The notes beneath the pieces were generated by a model. The model saw nothing but the letters and a program-made list of their open reading frames with translations, made no database searches and was not told the origin of the DNA. The translations under genes and the position numbers were made by a program. From DATBSK01 sp964501785 (GTDB lineage Bacteria; Actinomycetota; Acidimicrobiia; IMCC26256; PALSA-555): DNA of 64,000 bases. Of this stretch, positions 1-7,767 are shown piece after piece (the stretch's first letter is position 1; each line of letters starts with the position of its first letter). The DNA is taken from the NCBI GenBank assembly GCA_964501785.1, contig CAZCUD010000006.1:62001-126000 (forward strand). Reading direction: 5' to 3'.

Positions 1-615
1 GAGCCGCTGTCGAACCTCGATGCCAAGCTGCGGGTCCAGACGCGGGCCGAGCTGATCGAGCTCCAGCGGCGGCTCGAGGCGACGATCGTGTACGTCACCC
101 ACGATCAGGTCGAGGCGATGACGATGGGCGATCGCATCGCGATCCTCAACGAAGGCCGGCTCCAGCAGCTCGGTCCGCCTCAGAACGTCTACGCGACCCC
201 GGCCAACCTGTTCGTGGCGCGCTTCATCGGCAATCCTCCGATGAACACGATCAAGGGCCCCGTGCACCGGGACGGCGACGGGATCGCGGTGTCGCTCGCC
301 GGTGCCATGGTGCCGGTGCCCGGCGAGCTCGGCGCCGCGGTGGCCGCTTCGGGTGCCGACGAGGTCGTCGTCGGTGTGCGGCCCGAGCACCTGCGCATCG
401 CGGGCGACGGCGTCGTCGAGGCGGTGGTGACGGTGGTCGAGTCGCTCGGGCACGAGCGCCACGTCGTCGGTCGGCTCGCCGACGGGCAGATGGTCATCGT
501 GCGCCAGCCCAGCAGCGACCCGGCGCCCAAGGAGGCGACGGTCGTCACGCTCAGCGCCGACCCGGCCGACCTGCACGTGTTCGACGCGGCGTCGGAGAAC
601 CGGATCGACCCGTGA
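1..615 (+). CDS. Carbohydrate ABC importer ATPase (UgpC/MsmK/MalK family), 5' end outside window
   Basis: This is the cytoplasmic ATPase subunit that powers a sugar-type ABC importer. The window opens inside the gene and shows the last 204 residues. The first visible residues, EPLSNLDAKLR, are the end of Walker B and the D-loop, and the switch histidine is in VTHDQVEAM (visible residue 34). The rest is a TOBE/MOI regulatory domain, including VVVGVRPEHL, as in MalK and UgpC. The stop overlaps the next start (GTGA at 612-615), so translation of the permease is probably coupled. Walker A and the signature motif lie upstream of the window. The substrate cannot be told from the sequence. Confidence 0.95.
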   Translation, partial: EPLSNLDAKLRVQTRAELIELQRRLEATIVYVTHDQVEAMTMGDRIAILNEGRLQQLGPPQNVYATPANLFVARFIGNPPMNTIKGPVHRDGDGIAVSLAGAMVPVPGELGAAVAASGADEVVVGVRPEHLRIAGDGVVEAVVTVVESLGHERHVVGRLADGQMVIVRQPSSDPAPKEATVVTLSADPADLHVFDAASENRIDP

Positions 616-1565
616 CCGACGCCGGTGCTCCGGAGCGGGCCCTCGATCTCGCCGAGCCGGCCAAGCCGCCGCGTCAGCGACGGTGGAGCGCACGGCGATC
701 GAAGGAGGCGCTCCTCGCGTACGCGCTGCTCGCGCCCGCGTTCGTGGTGTTCGCCGTCTTCGTCTTCTACCCGTTCGCCCGCAACTTCGAGAACGCGCTC
801 TACAAGACGCCGCCCTTCCCGGGCCTGCCGAAGACCTACGTCGGCTTCGACCAGATCAGCGACGTCATCACGTCCGACGACTTCCTCAACAGCGTCTGGG
901 TGACGATCCTCTTCCTGCTCTACACGGTGCCGGTCGGCATCTTCCTCGGGCTCGCACTCGCGGTGCTCGCGCACCAGAAGCTCAAGGGGATCCGTGCCTA
1001 CCGCACGATCTTCTCGTCGACGGTCGCCACGTCGGTGGCCGCCGCATCGGTGATCTTCTACACGCTGCTCAACCCGCAGGTCGGCCTGTTCACCTACTGG
1101 CTCGGCCGCGACGGCGAGGTGTCGGTGCTGCGAGATCCGGCGACCGCGCTCATCGCGGTCTCGGTCACGACGATCTGGCAGAACCTCGGGCTGTCGTTCA
1201 TCGTCATGAGCGCGGGGCTCCAGGCGATCCCCGACGACCTCTACGAGGCGGCACGCGTCGACGGAGCCAGCGCGTGGCGGCGGTTCTGGCGGGTGACGGT
1301 ACCGATGCTGTCGCCGACGATCTTCTTCGCGACCGTCGTCGGGGGGATCCTCGCGTTCAGGGCGTTCGGCCAGATCGATCTGCTCACCGAGGGAGGACCC
1401 GCCGACAAGACGAACGTCCTCGTCTACGCGATCTACACCGAGGTCTTCCGCAACAGCAACGACGGAGTCGCGGCGGTGTACGCCATCGCGCTGTTCCTCC
1501 TCGTCATGGTGCTGACGTTCGTGCAGATGCGATTCCTCGAACGTCGGGTCAGCTATGAGCGCTGA
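612..1565 (+). CDS. Sugar ABC importer permease, UgpA/MalF-like
   Basis: This is a 317-residue inner-membrane permease. About 35 charged N-terminal residues precede the first membrane segment (LLAYALLAPAFVVFAVFVF), and five more hydrophobic segments follow. The cytoplasmic EAA loop that docks on the ATPase is present (EAARVDGASAWRRFWRVTVP). Length and layout match the UgpA/MalF-type MetI-fold permeases of carbohydrate importers. The GTG start at 612 overlaps the ATPase stop, and the second permease begins 15 bases after this stop. Gene order is ATPase, permease, permease, binding protein, so the binding protein comes last. Confidence 0.95.
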   Translation: MTDAGAPERALDLAEPAKPPRQRRWSARRSKEALLAYALLAPAFVVFAVFVFYPFARNFENALYKTPPFPGLPKTYVGFDQISDVITSDDFLNSVWVTILFLLYTVPVGIFLGLALAVLAHQKLKGIRAYRTIFSSTVATSVAAASVIFYTLLNPQVGLFTYWLGRDGEVSVLRDPATALIAVSVTTIWQNLGLSFIVMSAGLQAIPDDLYEAARVDGASAWRRFWRVTVPMLSPTIFFATVVGGILAFRAFGQIDLLTEGGPADKTNVLVYAIYTEVFRNSNDGVAAVYAIALFLLVMVLTFVQMRFLERRVSYER

Positions 1566-1580
1566 CGGACAGGTGGACGC

Positions 1581-2471
1581 GTGAGCACCGGGATCGCGAT
1601 CTCCGAGGCGCCGCCGCTCGACGGAGCCGAGCCGCCGAACCGCGACCGTGTCACTCCCGCGATCAAGGTGGCGGTCCGCTACGCGCTGCTCACGTTGCTC
1701 GCGCTGGTGATCCTGTTCCCGATCTACATCACCGTCGTCAACTCGTTGCTGCGGCCCGACCAGATCGCCTCGCGCCCACCGCTGCTCTTCCCGACCGACC
1801 CGCAGTGGGACAGCTACTCGAAGGCCTGGACCGACGGGAACCTCGGGCGATACCTGCTCAACAGCTTCATCGTCACCACGATCATCGTGGTCGCGCAGCT
1901 GCTCACGTCGATCTTCGCCGCATACGCGTTCGCCTTCCTCGAGTTCCCCCTGAAGCGCACGCTGTTCTTCGTGTTCCTCGCGACGCTGATGGTCCCGTTC
2001 GAGGTCGTCTTCTTCACCAACTTCAACACGGTGTCCGACTGGGGCCTCTACAACACGTACGCAGGCCTGGCGCTCCCGTTCCTCGCCACGGGCTTCGGCG
2101 CGTTCCTCATCCGGCAGGCGTTCCTCACGACGCCCGGTGACCTGCGCGACGCGGCCCAGCTCGACGGGTACGGGCACTGGCGCTTCATGTGGCGCGTCGC
2201 CGTCCCCCTTGCCCGCCCCGCGATCGCCGCGCTCGCGGTCTTCGCGTTCTTGGCCGCCTGGGGCGAGTACCTCTGGCCGCTGATCATCACGGCCGACGCG
2301 GAGTACCGCACCGTCCAGGTCGGGTTGCGGCAGCTACAGCGGGCGAACCTGGAGCAGATCAACGCCACGTTCGCCGGGATCGTGCTGGCCTCCCTCCCGC
2401 TCTTCGTGCTGCTCGTCGTCTTCCAGAAGCAGCTGGTGCGGGGTCTGACGGCCGGTGCGGTGAAAGGATGA
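1581..2471 (+). CDS. Sugar ABC importer permease, UgpE/MalG-like
   Basis: This is a 296-residue inner-membrane permease and the partner of the upstream UgpA-like subunit. Six hydrophobic segments are visible, beginning with ALLTLLALVILFPIYITVV. The EAA loop is DAAQLDGYGHWRFMWRVAVP. The start is GTG at 1581. The signature and the C-terminal cytoplasmic tail (FQKQLVRGLTAGAVKG) are typical of MalG/UgpE proteins. The gene lies 46 bases before the binding-protein gene and is clearly in the same operon. Assignment to the family is secure, but the transported sugar is unknown. Confidence 0.95.
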   Translation: MSTGIAISEAPPLDGAEPPNRDRVTPAIKVAVRYALLTLLALVILFPIYITVVNSLLRPDQIASRPPLLFPTDPQWDSYSKAWTDGNLGRYLLNSFIVTTIIVVAQLLTSIFAAYAFAFLEFPLKRTLFFVFLATLMVPFEVVFFTNFNTVSDWGLYNTYAGLALPFLATGFGAFLIRQAFLTTPGDLRDAAQLDGYGHWRFMWRVAVPLARPAIAALAVFAFLAAWGEYLWPLIITADAEYRTVQVGLRQLQRANLEQINATFAGIVLASLPLFVLLVVFQKQLVRGLTAGAVKG

Positions 2472-2517
2472 TCGCCCCCGACCGATCGCACGAGATCCAC
2501 GACATGGAGGCTCAGGG

Positions 2518-3945
2518 ATGAGCAGCACCCGCACACGACGGCCGCTCCGGCGGACCATCACCGCGAGCGTCGCCGCCGCGGTCGTCGCCCTGTCGACGAT
2601 CGCGATCATGCCGGCCGGCGCGAGCACGGCCGGTCGCATCGCCGGTCAGGGCGCGGGCAAGTGCCCCGTCAACGCACTGAAGGGTGCGGACACGCCGGTC
2701 GAGATCACGTTCTGGCACGCCATGACGCGTGAGAACGAGACGACGCTGCAGCGGCTCACCGACGAGTTCAACTCGTCGCAGAGCGACGTGCGGGTGACGC
2801 TCGTCGCGCAGGGGAGCTACATCGACCTGTTCAACAAGTACCGCGCCGCGCTGGGCAGCGACGACCTGCCCGACCTCGTGCAGCTCGAGGACACCGCGCT
2901 GCAATCCGCGATCGACAGCCAGAGCGTGCTGCCCGCGCAGGCCTGCGTGAAGGCCGACAAGTACTCGCTCGACGACTTCATCCCGCGCACGATCGACTAC
3001 TACACGGTCGAAGGGACCCAGTACGCGCTGCCGTTCCCGGTGTCGAACCCGGTGTTCCTCTACAACAAGCAGGCCTTCGAGAAGGCAGGGCTCGACCCCG
3101 ACGCGCCGCCGTCGACGCTCGATGGGATCAAGGAGGCGTCGAAGGCGATCGTCGACGCCGGCGTCACCACGAGCGGCTACGCGATCAAGCTCGACCCCTG
3201 GTACCTCGAGCAGTGGAACTCGAAGGCCGGCAAGCCCTACGTCAACAACGGCAACGGCCGGCAGTCCCGCGCCACGAAGACCGCGTTCGACAACTCGACG
3301 AGCGTCGAGATCGCGACCTGGCTCCAGGACATGGTCGACGAGGGTCTGGCGGTCAACACCGGCCAGCCCGAAGGCAACATCGAGAACCTGCTCGCGATCG
3401 GCAACAGCAACGCCGCCATGACGATCGACAGCACGGCCGTGCTCGGGACCGTGCGTGCGGTGCTGGGCTCCGGGCAGTTCCCGAACGTCACGGTCGGGGT
3501 CGCTCCGATGCCGGGGCCGAGCAACAAGGGCGGTGTGCTGGTGGGCGGCGCGGCGCTCTACATCGTCAAGGACGCGCCGGCCGAGAAGCAGGCCGCGGCC
3601 TGGGAGTACATGAAGTTCCTCTTCGAGCCCGAGCAGCAAGCGACCTGGTCGGTCGGCACCGGCTACATCCCGGTGCGCGAGTCGGCGACCGAGCTTCCGT
3701 CGATCCAGCAGCTGTGGGCCGAGGAGCCCGGCTTCAAGGTCGCCTACGACCAGCTCATCGACGGGGTCAACAACGACGCGACCGCGGGCCCGGTGATCGG
3801 GCCGTACCAGGCCGTGCGCGACGCGGTGATCTCCAACCTCGAGTCGCTGCTGACCCAGGGCAAGTCGCCGAAGTCGGCGGTCAAGGACGCCGCCGCCAAG
3901 GGCACCCAGGCGATCGAGGAGTACAACTCCCGAGTCGGGGGCTGA
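2518..3945 (+). CDS. Extracellular sugar-binding protein of the ABC importer (UgpB-like)
   Basis: This 475-residue secreted solute-binding protein captures substrate for the importer encoded just upstream. A Sec signal peptide is visible (charged start, then ITASVAAAVVALSTIAIMPA, with likely cleavage after GAS or a nearby AxA). There is no lipobox cysteine, so it is probably released or held by its permease rather than lipid-anchored. ITFWHAMTRENE near residue 65 is the typical start of family 1 extracellular binding proteins, and many surface aromatic residues follow. The ATG at 2518 follows the permease by 46 bases. A 52-base palindrome begins 10 bases after the stop. Confidence 0.93.
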   Translation: MSSTRTRRPLRRTITASVAAAVVALSTIAIMPAGASTAGRIAGQGAGKCPVNALKGADTPVEITFWHAMTRENETTLQRLTDEFNSSQSDVRVTLVAQGSYIDLFNKYRAALGSDDLPDLVQLEDTALQSAIDSQSVLPAQACVKADKYSLDDFIPRTIDYYTVEGTQYALPFPVSNPVFLYNKQAFEKAGLDPDAPPSTLDGIKEASKAIVDAGVTTSGYAIKLDPWYLEQWNSKAGKPYVNNGNGRQSRATKTAFDNSTSVEIATWLQDMVDEGLAVNTGQPEGNIENLLAIGNSNAAMTIDSTAVLGTVRAVLGSGQFPNVTVGVAPMPGPSNKGGVLVGGAALYIVKDAPAEKQAAAWEYMKFLFEPEQQATWSVGTGYIPVRESATELPSIQQLWAEEPGFKVAYDQLIDGVNNDATAGPVIGPYQAVRDAVISNLESLLTQGKSPKSAVKDAAAKGTQAIEEYNSRVGG

Positions 3946-3954
3946 CGCCTGCTG

Positions 3955-4006
3955 GCGCGTCGGAAGGCGCAGCGACACATGTCGTTGCTCCGTCTTCCGA
4001 CGCGAC
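3955..4006 (+). repeat. 52-base palindromic element, copy A1
   Basis: This imperfect palindrome begins GCGCGTCGGAAGGCGCAGCG and ends CTCCGTCTTCCGACGCGAC. It fills the gap between two convergent genes and abuts the stop codon of the thiolase gene (4007-4009). It has the same length and core as copies at 5169, 41558 and 54549. In the shared frame it would read ASEGAATHVVAPSSDAT. It could act as a two-way terminator, but there is no T-tract. Confidence 0.85.
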
Positions 4007-5149
4007 TCAGCGGGTGACGACGACGACCGCGGCGTTGGCGCCCCGGCCCACGGTGTGCGCGAGCCCGACCCGGGCCCGCTCCACCTGCCGGGCGCCGGCG
4101 CGGCCGCGGAGCTGGTCCGCGAGCTCGACGACCTGACCGAGCGCCGACGCGCCGAGCGGCTCGCCCTTCGACAGCAGGCCGCCGCTCAGGTTCACCGGGA
4201 GCGTGCCGGTGGGGAGCGTCGTGCCGTCGACGACAAGGCGCGCCGCATCGCCGGGCGCGCACAGCCCGAGCTCTTCGTAGGCGAGGATCTCGCGCGCCGC
4301 GTCGGTGTCCTGGCACTCGACGAGGTCGAAGTCGTTCGTCGACACCGCCGACTCCTCGAGCGCAGCCCGGGCGGCAAGCGCGCTCGGTGGCGTGATCTCG
4401 GTGTCGTCGATGCCGCTCAGGGGAGTGGCTTCGCCGAGCACCGACCCGGGTAGGTGCGAGCGCAGCGCCGCGGCCGCGACCTTCGGAGCGCCGGGCGCGA
4501 GGTCGGCTCGGCGCAGCACCACGGCTGCCGCGCCCTCGTTGGGCGAGCAGAGCATGTGCAGGTGCAGCGGCTCGCACACGACTCGGGACGCGAGCACCTC
4601 GTCGACCGTCGTGGGCTTGCGGAACATCGCGACGGGGTTCTCGAGGCCGTTGGTGCGGTTCTTCACGACGATCCGCGCGAGATGCTCCTTCGTGACGCCC
4701 GACTCGCGCATGAGGCGCTGGGCGCGGAGCGCGAAGTACGCGGGGGTGGCGGCGAGGCCGGCCTGCTCCCGCCAGGGCTCGAAGAACGACGAGCGGATGA
4801 TGCCCTTGGGCATCTTCTCGATGCCGAACACGAGCACCGTGTCGTACTGGCCGGCCCGGATGGCACCCGCCGCCAGCATCAGCGCCGCGCCGCCGCTCGC
4901 GCACCCCGCTTCGACGTTGACGATGGGCATCCCAGTGCGCCCGAGCGCCCCGAGCACCTTGTGGCCCGCGGCGACGCCCGAGTACACGGTCGCGCAGAAG
5001 GCGGCCTGGAATGCGGGGTCGCCCGCGTCGGCGAGGGCGGCGCGCACCGCCGTCACCCCCATCTCGGTGACGGTCACGTCCTCGAAGCGCCCGAACGGGT
5101 GCATCCCCGTCCCCGCGATCGCGACCCCGCCGCCGCTTCCGCCGCTCAC
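4007..5149 (-). CDS. Thiolase-fold enzyme (lipid-transfer-protein/SCP-x thiolase type)
   Basis: This 380-residue cytoplasmic enzyme has the thiolase fold, and such enzymes split or form carbon-carbon bonds of acyl-CoA thioesters. The nucleophile region is VEAGCASGGAAL, with Cys83. The C-terminal motif reads SGGLLSKGEPLGASALGQ, where classic thiolases have a histidine (GHP) and this one has glutamate. The last stretch, AHTVGRGANAAV, matches the SCP-x/lipid-transfer group. The GTG start overlaps the stop of the DUF35 gene (GTGA), so the two are co-translated. In other actinobacteria, thiolase-like proteins paired with DUF35 partners include the steroid side-chain aldolase Ltp2, so an aldolase role is possible. 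Confidence 0.88.
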   Translation of the reverse strand: MSGGSGGGVAIAGTGMHPFGRFEDVTVTEMGVTAVRAALADAGDPAFQAAFCATVYSGVAAGHKVLGALGRTGMPIVNVEAGCASGGAALMLAAGAIRAGQYDTVLVFGIEKMPKGIIRSSFFEPWREQAGLAATPAYFALRAQRLMRESGVTKEHLARIVVKNRTNGLENPVAMFRKPTTVDEVLASRVVCEPLHLHMLCSPNEGAAAVVLRRADLAPGAPKVAAAALRSHLPGSVLGEATPLSGIDDTEITPPSALAARAALEESAVSTNDFDLVECQDTDAAREILAYEELGLCAPGDAARLVVDGTTLPTGTLPVNLSGGLLSKGEPLGASALGQVVELADQLRGRAGARQVERARVGLAHTVGRGANAAVVVVTR

Positions 5150-5634
5150 GTCGCATCCTCCCCACTGCGCGCGTTGGAAGACCGAGCGACAACGTGTGTG
5201 GCTGAGTCTTCCAACGCGCCGGTGATGGGGACGAAGGTGTAGGTGGTGACCGGTGACGGGGCGTCAGCGCCGTCGGTCGGGCCTCCGAGCTCGACGAGGG
5301 CGAGGCGCATCGGCATGCCGAACTCGAGCCGCGACGGGTCGGGCTCCTCGATCCGGGTGACGACGCGCAGCCCGTCGGCGAGCTCGACGACGCCGAAGCC
5401 GTACGGCACCTCCCCGAGGTAGCCAGGAGGCGGGGCGGTCACCGCGGTCCAGCCCCAGAGGGTTCCGTGGTCGGCGAGGCGCACGCGTTCCACGTCGCTG
5501 CTGCCGCACGCCGGACACGTCGAGGCCAGCGGGAACTGGAGTCGGCCGCACGCCGCGCAGCGACCGCCCACGAGGTGGGGGCGCCCGTCCGCGTCCCGCG
5601 CGAACAGCCCGTCGTGGACCGGTGGTGCGTCCAC
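5146..5634 (-). CDS. DUF35 OB-fold/zinc-ribbon partner of the thiolase, with palindrome-encoded tail
   Basis: This 162-residue protein is of the DUF35 type. A rubredoxin-like zinc ribbon comes first (Cys26, Cys29, Cys40, Cys43 in GGRCAACG and TCPACGSS), followed by an OB fold (LADHGTLWGWTAVTAPPPGY to VVTRIEEPDP). DUF35 proteins usually bind a thiolase-fold partner and help bind acyl-CoA. The next gene downstream is such a thiolase, with overlapping stop and start. The family usually ends soon after a strand like VTTYTFVP. Here the frame runs on through a 52-base palindrome, adding ALEDSATHVVARSSNA and then RSGEDAT. The GTG start lies 2 bases after the CoA-transferase stop. Confidence 0.9.
   Translation of the reverse strand: MDAPPVHDGLFARDADGRPHLVGGRCAACGRLQFPLASTCPACGSSDVERVRLADHGTLWGWTAVTAPPPGYLGEVPYGFGVVELADGLRVVTRIEEPDPSRLEFGMPMRLALVELGGPTDGADAPSPVTTYTFVPITGALEDSATHVVARSSNARSGEDAT
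5169..5220 (-). repeat. 52-base palindromic element, copy A2, inside the DUF35 gene
   Basis: This is the same element as at 3955, 41558 and 54549, but in the opposite orientation (its reverse strand begins GGCGCGTTGGAAGACTCAGC and continues CACACACGTTGTCGC). It lies inside the coding frame of the DUF35 gene, 20 bases before that gene's stop codon, and encodes the C-terminal tail. The arms carry matching changes (TTGGAAG against CTTCCAA), which preserve the pairing seen in the other copies as TCGGAAG/CTTCCGA. Confidence 0.85.
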
Positions 5635-5636
5635 GT

Positions 5637-6839
5637 TCAGACGACGCCTTCGCGGGTGAGGGCGTCGACCGCCGCGTCGTCGAGCCCGAGGAGCTCCTCG
5701 AGCACCTCGCGGGTGTGCTCCCCGAGCCGCGGTGCACCGGCGGGTGCGATCACCGCCTCGCCCACGCGGCGCGGGTATGGGGCCTGCTGGCGGTGCTCAC
5801 CGATCACCGGGTCGTCGACGGTGACGAGGTCGCCGCGGGCCGCCATGTGCGGATCAGTGAAGATGTCGGCCGCGGTGTACGCCGTCGCGACCGGCACGTC
5901 CGACGCGACGCAGCGCTCCTCGATCTCGCTCGCCGGCAGCGTGCTCGTCCAGTCGGCGACGATCCCGTTGATCTCGTCGCCGTGCGTCGCCCGGTCGGCG
6001 AGGCGCGCGTACTTGGGGTCCTCGAGCAGGTCGAGGCGGTCCATGGCCTTGCACAGCCGCGAGAAGTTCGCGTCGGAGCCGGCGACGATGCACACGTACT
6101 TGCCGTCGGCGGTCGGGTAGTTGTCGAGCGGAGCCGAGTTCGCGAGCCGGTTGCCCTCTCGAGAGCGGACGGTGCCGAGGGTGTCGTACGCCGCGAGCGT
6201 CCACTCCAGGATGCGGAGGGCGGCGCCGTACAGCGCGGCGTCGATCACCGCGCCGCTTCCACCGCGTGCGTCGCGGGCGTACAGCGCGGCGATCGCGGCC
6301 TGGGCCGCGAAGACGCCGGTGAGGTAGTCGGACAGCGTGACGCCGACGCGCACCGGCGGCCGGTCGGGATAGCCGGTGAGGTTGAGGAGCCCGCCGTAGC
6401 CGATGCCGACCCGGTCGAGGCCCGGGCGCGGCGAGTACGGCCCGTCCTGACCGAAGCTGCTGATGCGCACGGTCACGAGCCGGTCGGGCAGGTCGGTCGG
6501 TCCCACGTGCCAGCGCTCGAGCGTCCCGGGGCGGAAGTTCTCGACGACGACGTCGGCGTGCTCGGCCAGGCGTCGGAACAGGTCCTGGCCCTCGGGCCGG
6601 CGCAGGTCGAGCGTGACGCTCTTGCGACCACGGCCCTCGACCGCCCAGAACAGCGAGTAGTCGCTGCCGTCGGCGCCGCGGGCGAACGGGCCGATCTCGC
6701 GCATGAAGTCGCCGGTGCCGGGCTGCTCGATCTTGACGACCTCGGCACCCTGCTCGCCGAGCAGCCCCGCGCAGAACGGCGCCGCGATCCGCGTCCCGAG
6801 GTCGAGGACGCGCAAGCCGTCGAGCGGACCCGCGCTCAT
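5637..6839 (-). CDS. Family III acyl-CoA transferase/racemase (CaiB/BaiF)
   Basis: This 400-residue cytoplasmic enzyme moves CoA between carboxylic acids or racemises acyl-CoA. The opening GLRVLDLGTRIAAPFCAGLL, then GAEVVKIEQP and the block VTLDLRRPEGQDLFRRLAEH, are family hallmarks. The catalytic aspartate is expected in VGVTLSDYLTGVFAA. Length is normal for the family. It is the first gene of a tight run with DUF35 and thiolase (2-base gap), which suggests it handles the same CoA ester. An enoyl-CoA hydratase gene lies just upstream, beyond a small palindrome. The acid it acts on is unknown. Confidence 0.93.
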   Translation of the reverse strand: MSAGPLDGLRVLDLGTRIAAPFCAGLLGEQGAEVVKIEQPGTGDFMREIGPFARGADGSDYSLFWAVEGRGRKSVTLDLRRPEGQDLFRRLAEHADVVVENFRPGTLERWHVGPTDLPDRLVTVRISSFGQDGPYSPRPGLDRVGIGYGGLLNLTGYPDRPPVRVGVTLSDYLTGVFAAQAAIAALYARDARGGSGAVIDAALYGAALRILEWTLAAYDTLGTVRSREGNRLANSAPLDNYPTADGKYVCIVAGSDANFSRLCKAMDRLDLLEDPKYARLADRATHGDEINGIVADWTSTLPASEIEERCVASDVPVATAYTAADIFTDPHMAARGDLVTVDDPVIGEHRQQAPYPRRVGEAVIAPAGAPRLGEHTREVLEELLGLDDAAVDALTREGVV

Positions 6840-6850
6840 CCGGCTTCCTC

Positions 6851-6892
6851 GATGCGTACCTCGAGCCCGGAAGCCGGGCTCCGGAGACGCAT
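6851..6892. repeat. Intergenic palindrome, family D copy 1
   Basis: The arms GATGCGTACCTCGAGCCCGG and CCGGGCTCCGGAGACGCATC pair at 16 of 20 positions around an AAG loop. The element fills the gap between the hydratase and CoA-transferase genes and touches the end of the hydratase gene. A related palindrome with the same CCCGGAAGCCGGG centre is at 29323. A terminator or RNA-processing role is possible. Confidence 0.55.
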
Positions 6893-7728
6893 CAAGAGCC
6901 GGCCTGCTCGCGCTTCACGGCGTCCATGCCACCCTCCTTGCGCGCCTTGGTGGCGTCGAGGGCGGTGGCCGTGTTGCTCACGAGCTGGTGGACCATGAAG
7001 TGGTAACGCCACGACTCGCGCTGGCCCTGGAGGTCGAGCATGTGGTTGACGGTCTCCTTGATGGCCTGAGCGGTCACCGGCTCCACGAGCGCGACCTTGT
7101 CGGCCATCTCCCGAGCCGCGGTCGCGAGCTCCGCGCGCGGGACGACCTTGTTGACGAGCCCCAGCCGCTCGGCCTCGTCGGCGTCGATCGTCTCGGCGCA
7201 GAGGAGCAGCTCCTTGGCCTTGCGCGGGCCGAGCTCCCACGGCTCGACCAGCAGCTCGACGCCGACTCCGGTCATCCGCGCGACGGGGTTGGAGAACCGC
7301 GCGTCGTCGGCCGCGACGATCAGGTCGCACATCGACGCCAGCATCAGTCCGGCCGCGGCGCACGCACCTTGCACCGCGGCGATGGTCGGCTTGCGGAAGT
7401 CGCGCAGGCGCACGCACTTGTCCCAGTACATGACCTGCTCGTGGTGGAGCTTGCCCTCGGGCGTGTCACGCATCCGCGCCCAGTCGGTGGTGCCCTCGAG
7501 GATCTCCTTGAGGTCGTGCCCCGCGGAGAAGTGCTTGCCTTCACCTGCGAGGACGACGACCCGCACCGCGTCGTCGGCGTCGGCGAGGTCGAGCGCCGCG
7601 TCGAGCTCTTCGAGCAGCTGCGTGCTCTGCGCGTTCGCCGCGTCGGGGCGGTTCAGGGTGATCGTCGCGACCGCCCCGTCGGTCTCGTAGCGGACCGTCT
7701 CGAACCCCCGACCTGACATCTCCGTCAC
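6892..7728 (-). CDS. Enoyl-CoA hydratase/isomerase (crotonase family)
   Basis: This 278-residue crotonase-fold enzyme acts on acyl-CoA, most likely adding water across an enoyl-CoA double bond in beta-oxidation. The first oxyanion-hole motif is GEGKHFSAGHDL and the second lies in ACAAAGLMLASMCDL. The usual hydratase glutamates are not obvious at the classical sites, so another crotonase reaction is possible. The called start is GTG at 7728; an in-frame ATG at 7719 is an equally good choice. It is transcribed toward the CoA-transferase, DUF35 and thiolase genes and probably belongs to the same pathway. Confidence 0.9.
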   Translation of the reverse strand: MTEMSGRGFETVRYETDGAVATITLNRPDAANAQSTQLLEELDAALDLADADDAVRVVVLAGEGKHFSAGHDLKEILEGTTDWARMRDTPEGKLHHEQVMYWDKCVRLRDFRKPTIAAVQGACAAAGLMLASMCDLIVAADDARFSNPVARMTGVGVELLVEPWELGPRKAKELLLCAETIDADEAERLGLVNKVVPRAELATAAREMADKVALVEPVTAQAIKETVNHMLDLQGQRESWRYHFMVHQLVSNTATALDATKARKEGGMDAVKREQAGS

Positions 7729-7767
7729 GTTACGCGACCCGGAGCGACCGCCGGTGCTGGCCGGCCG

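Noticed and set aside
189..2177. Long minus-strand frame of 662 codons opposite the sugar ABC operon
   Set aside because: It is Arg/Glu/Asp-rich low-complexity sequence, with no domain, antisense to three clearly recognised transporter genes; such shadows are common at this GC content.
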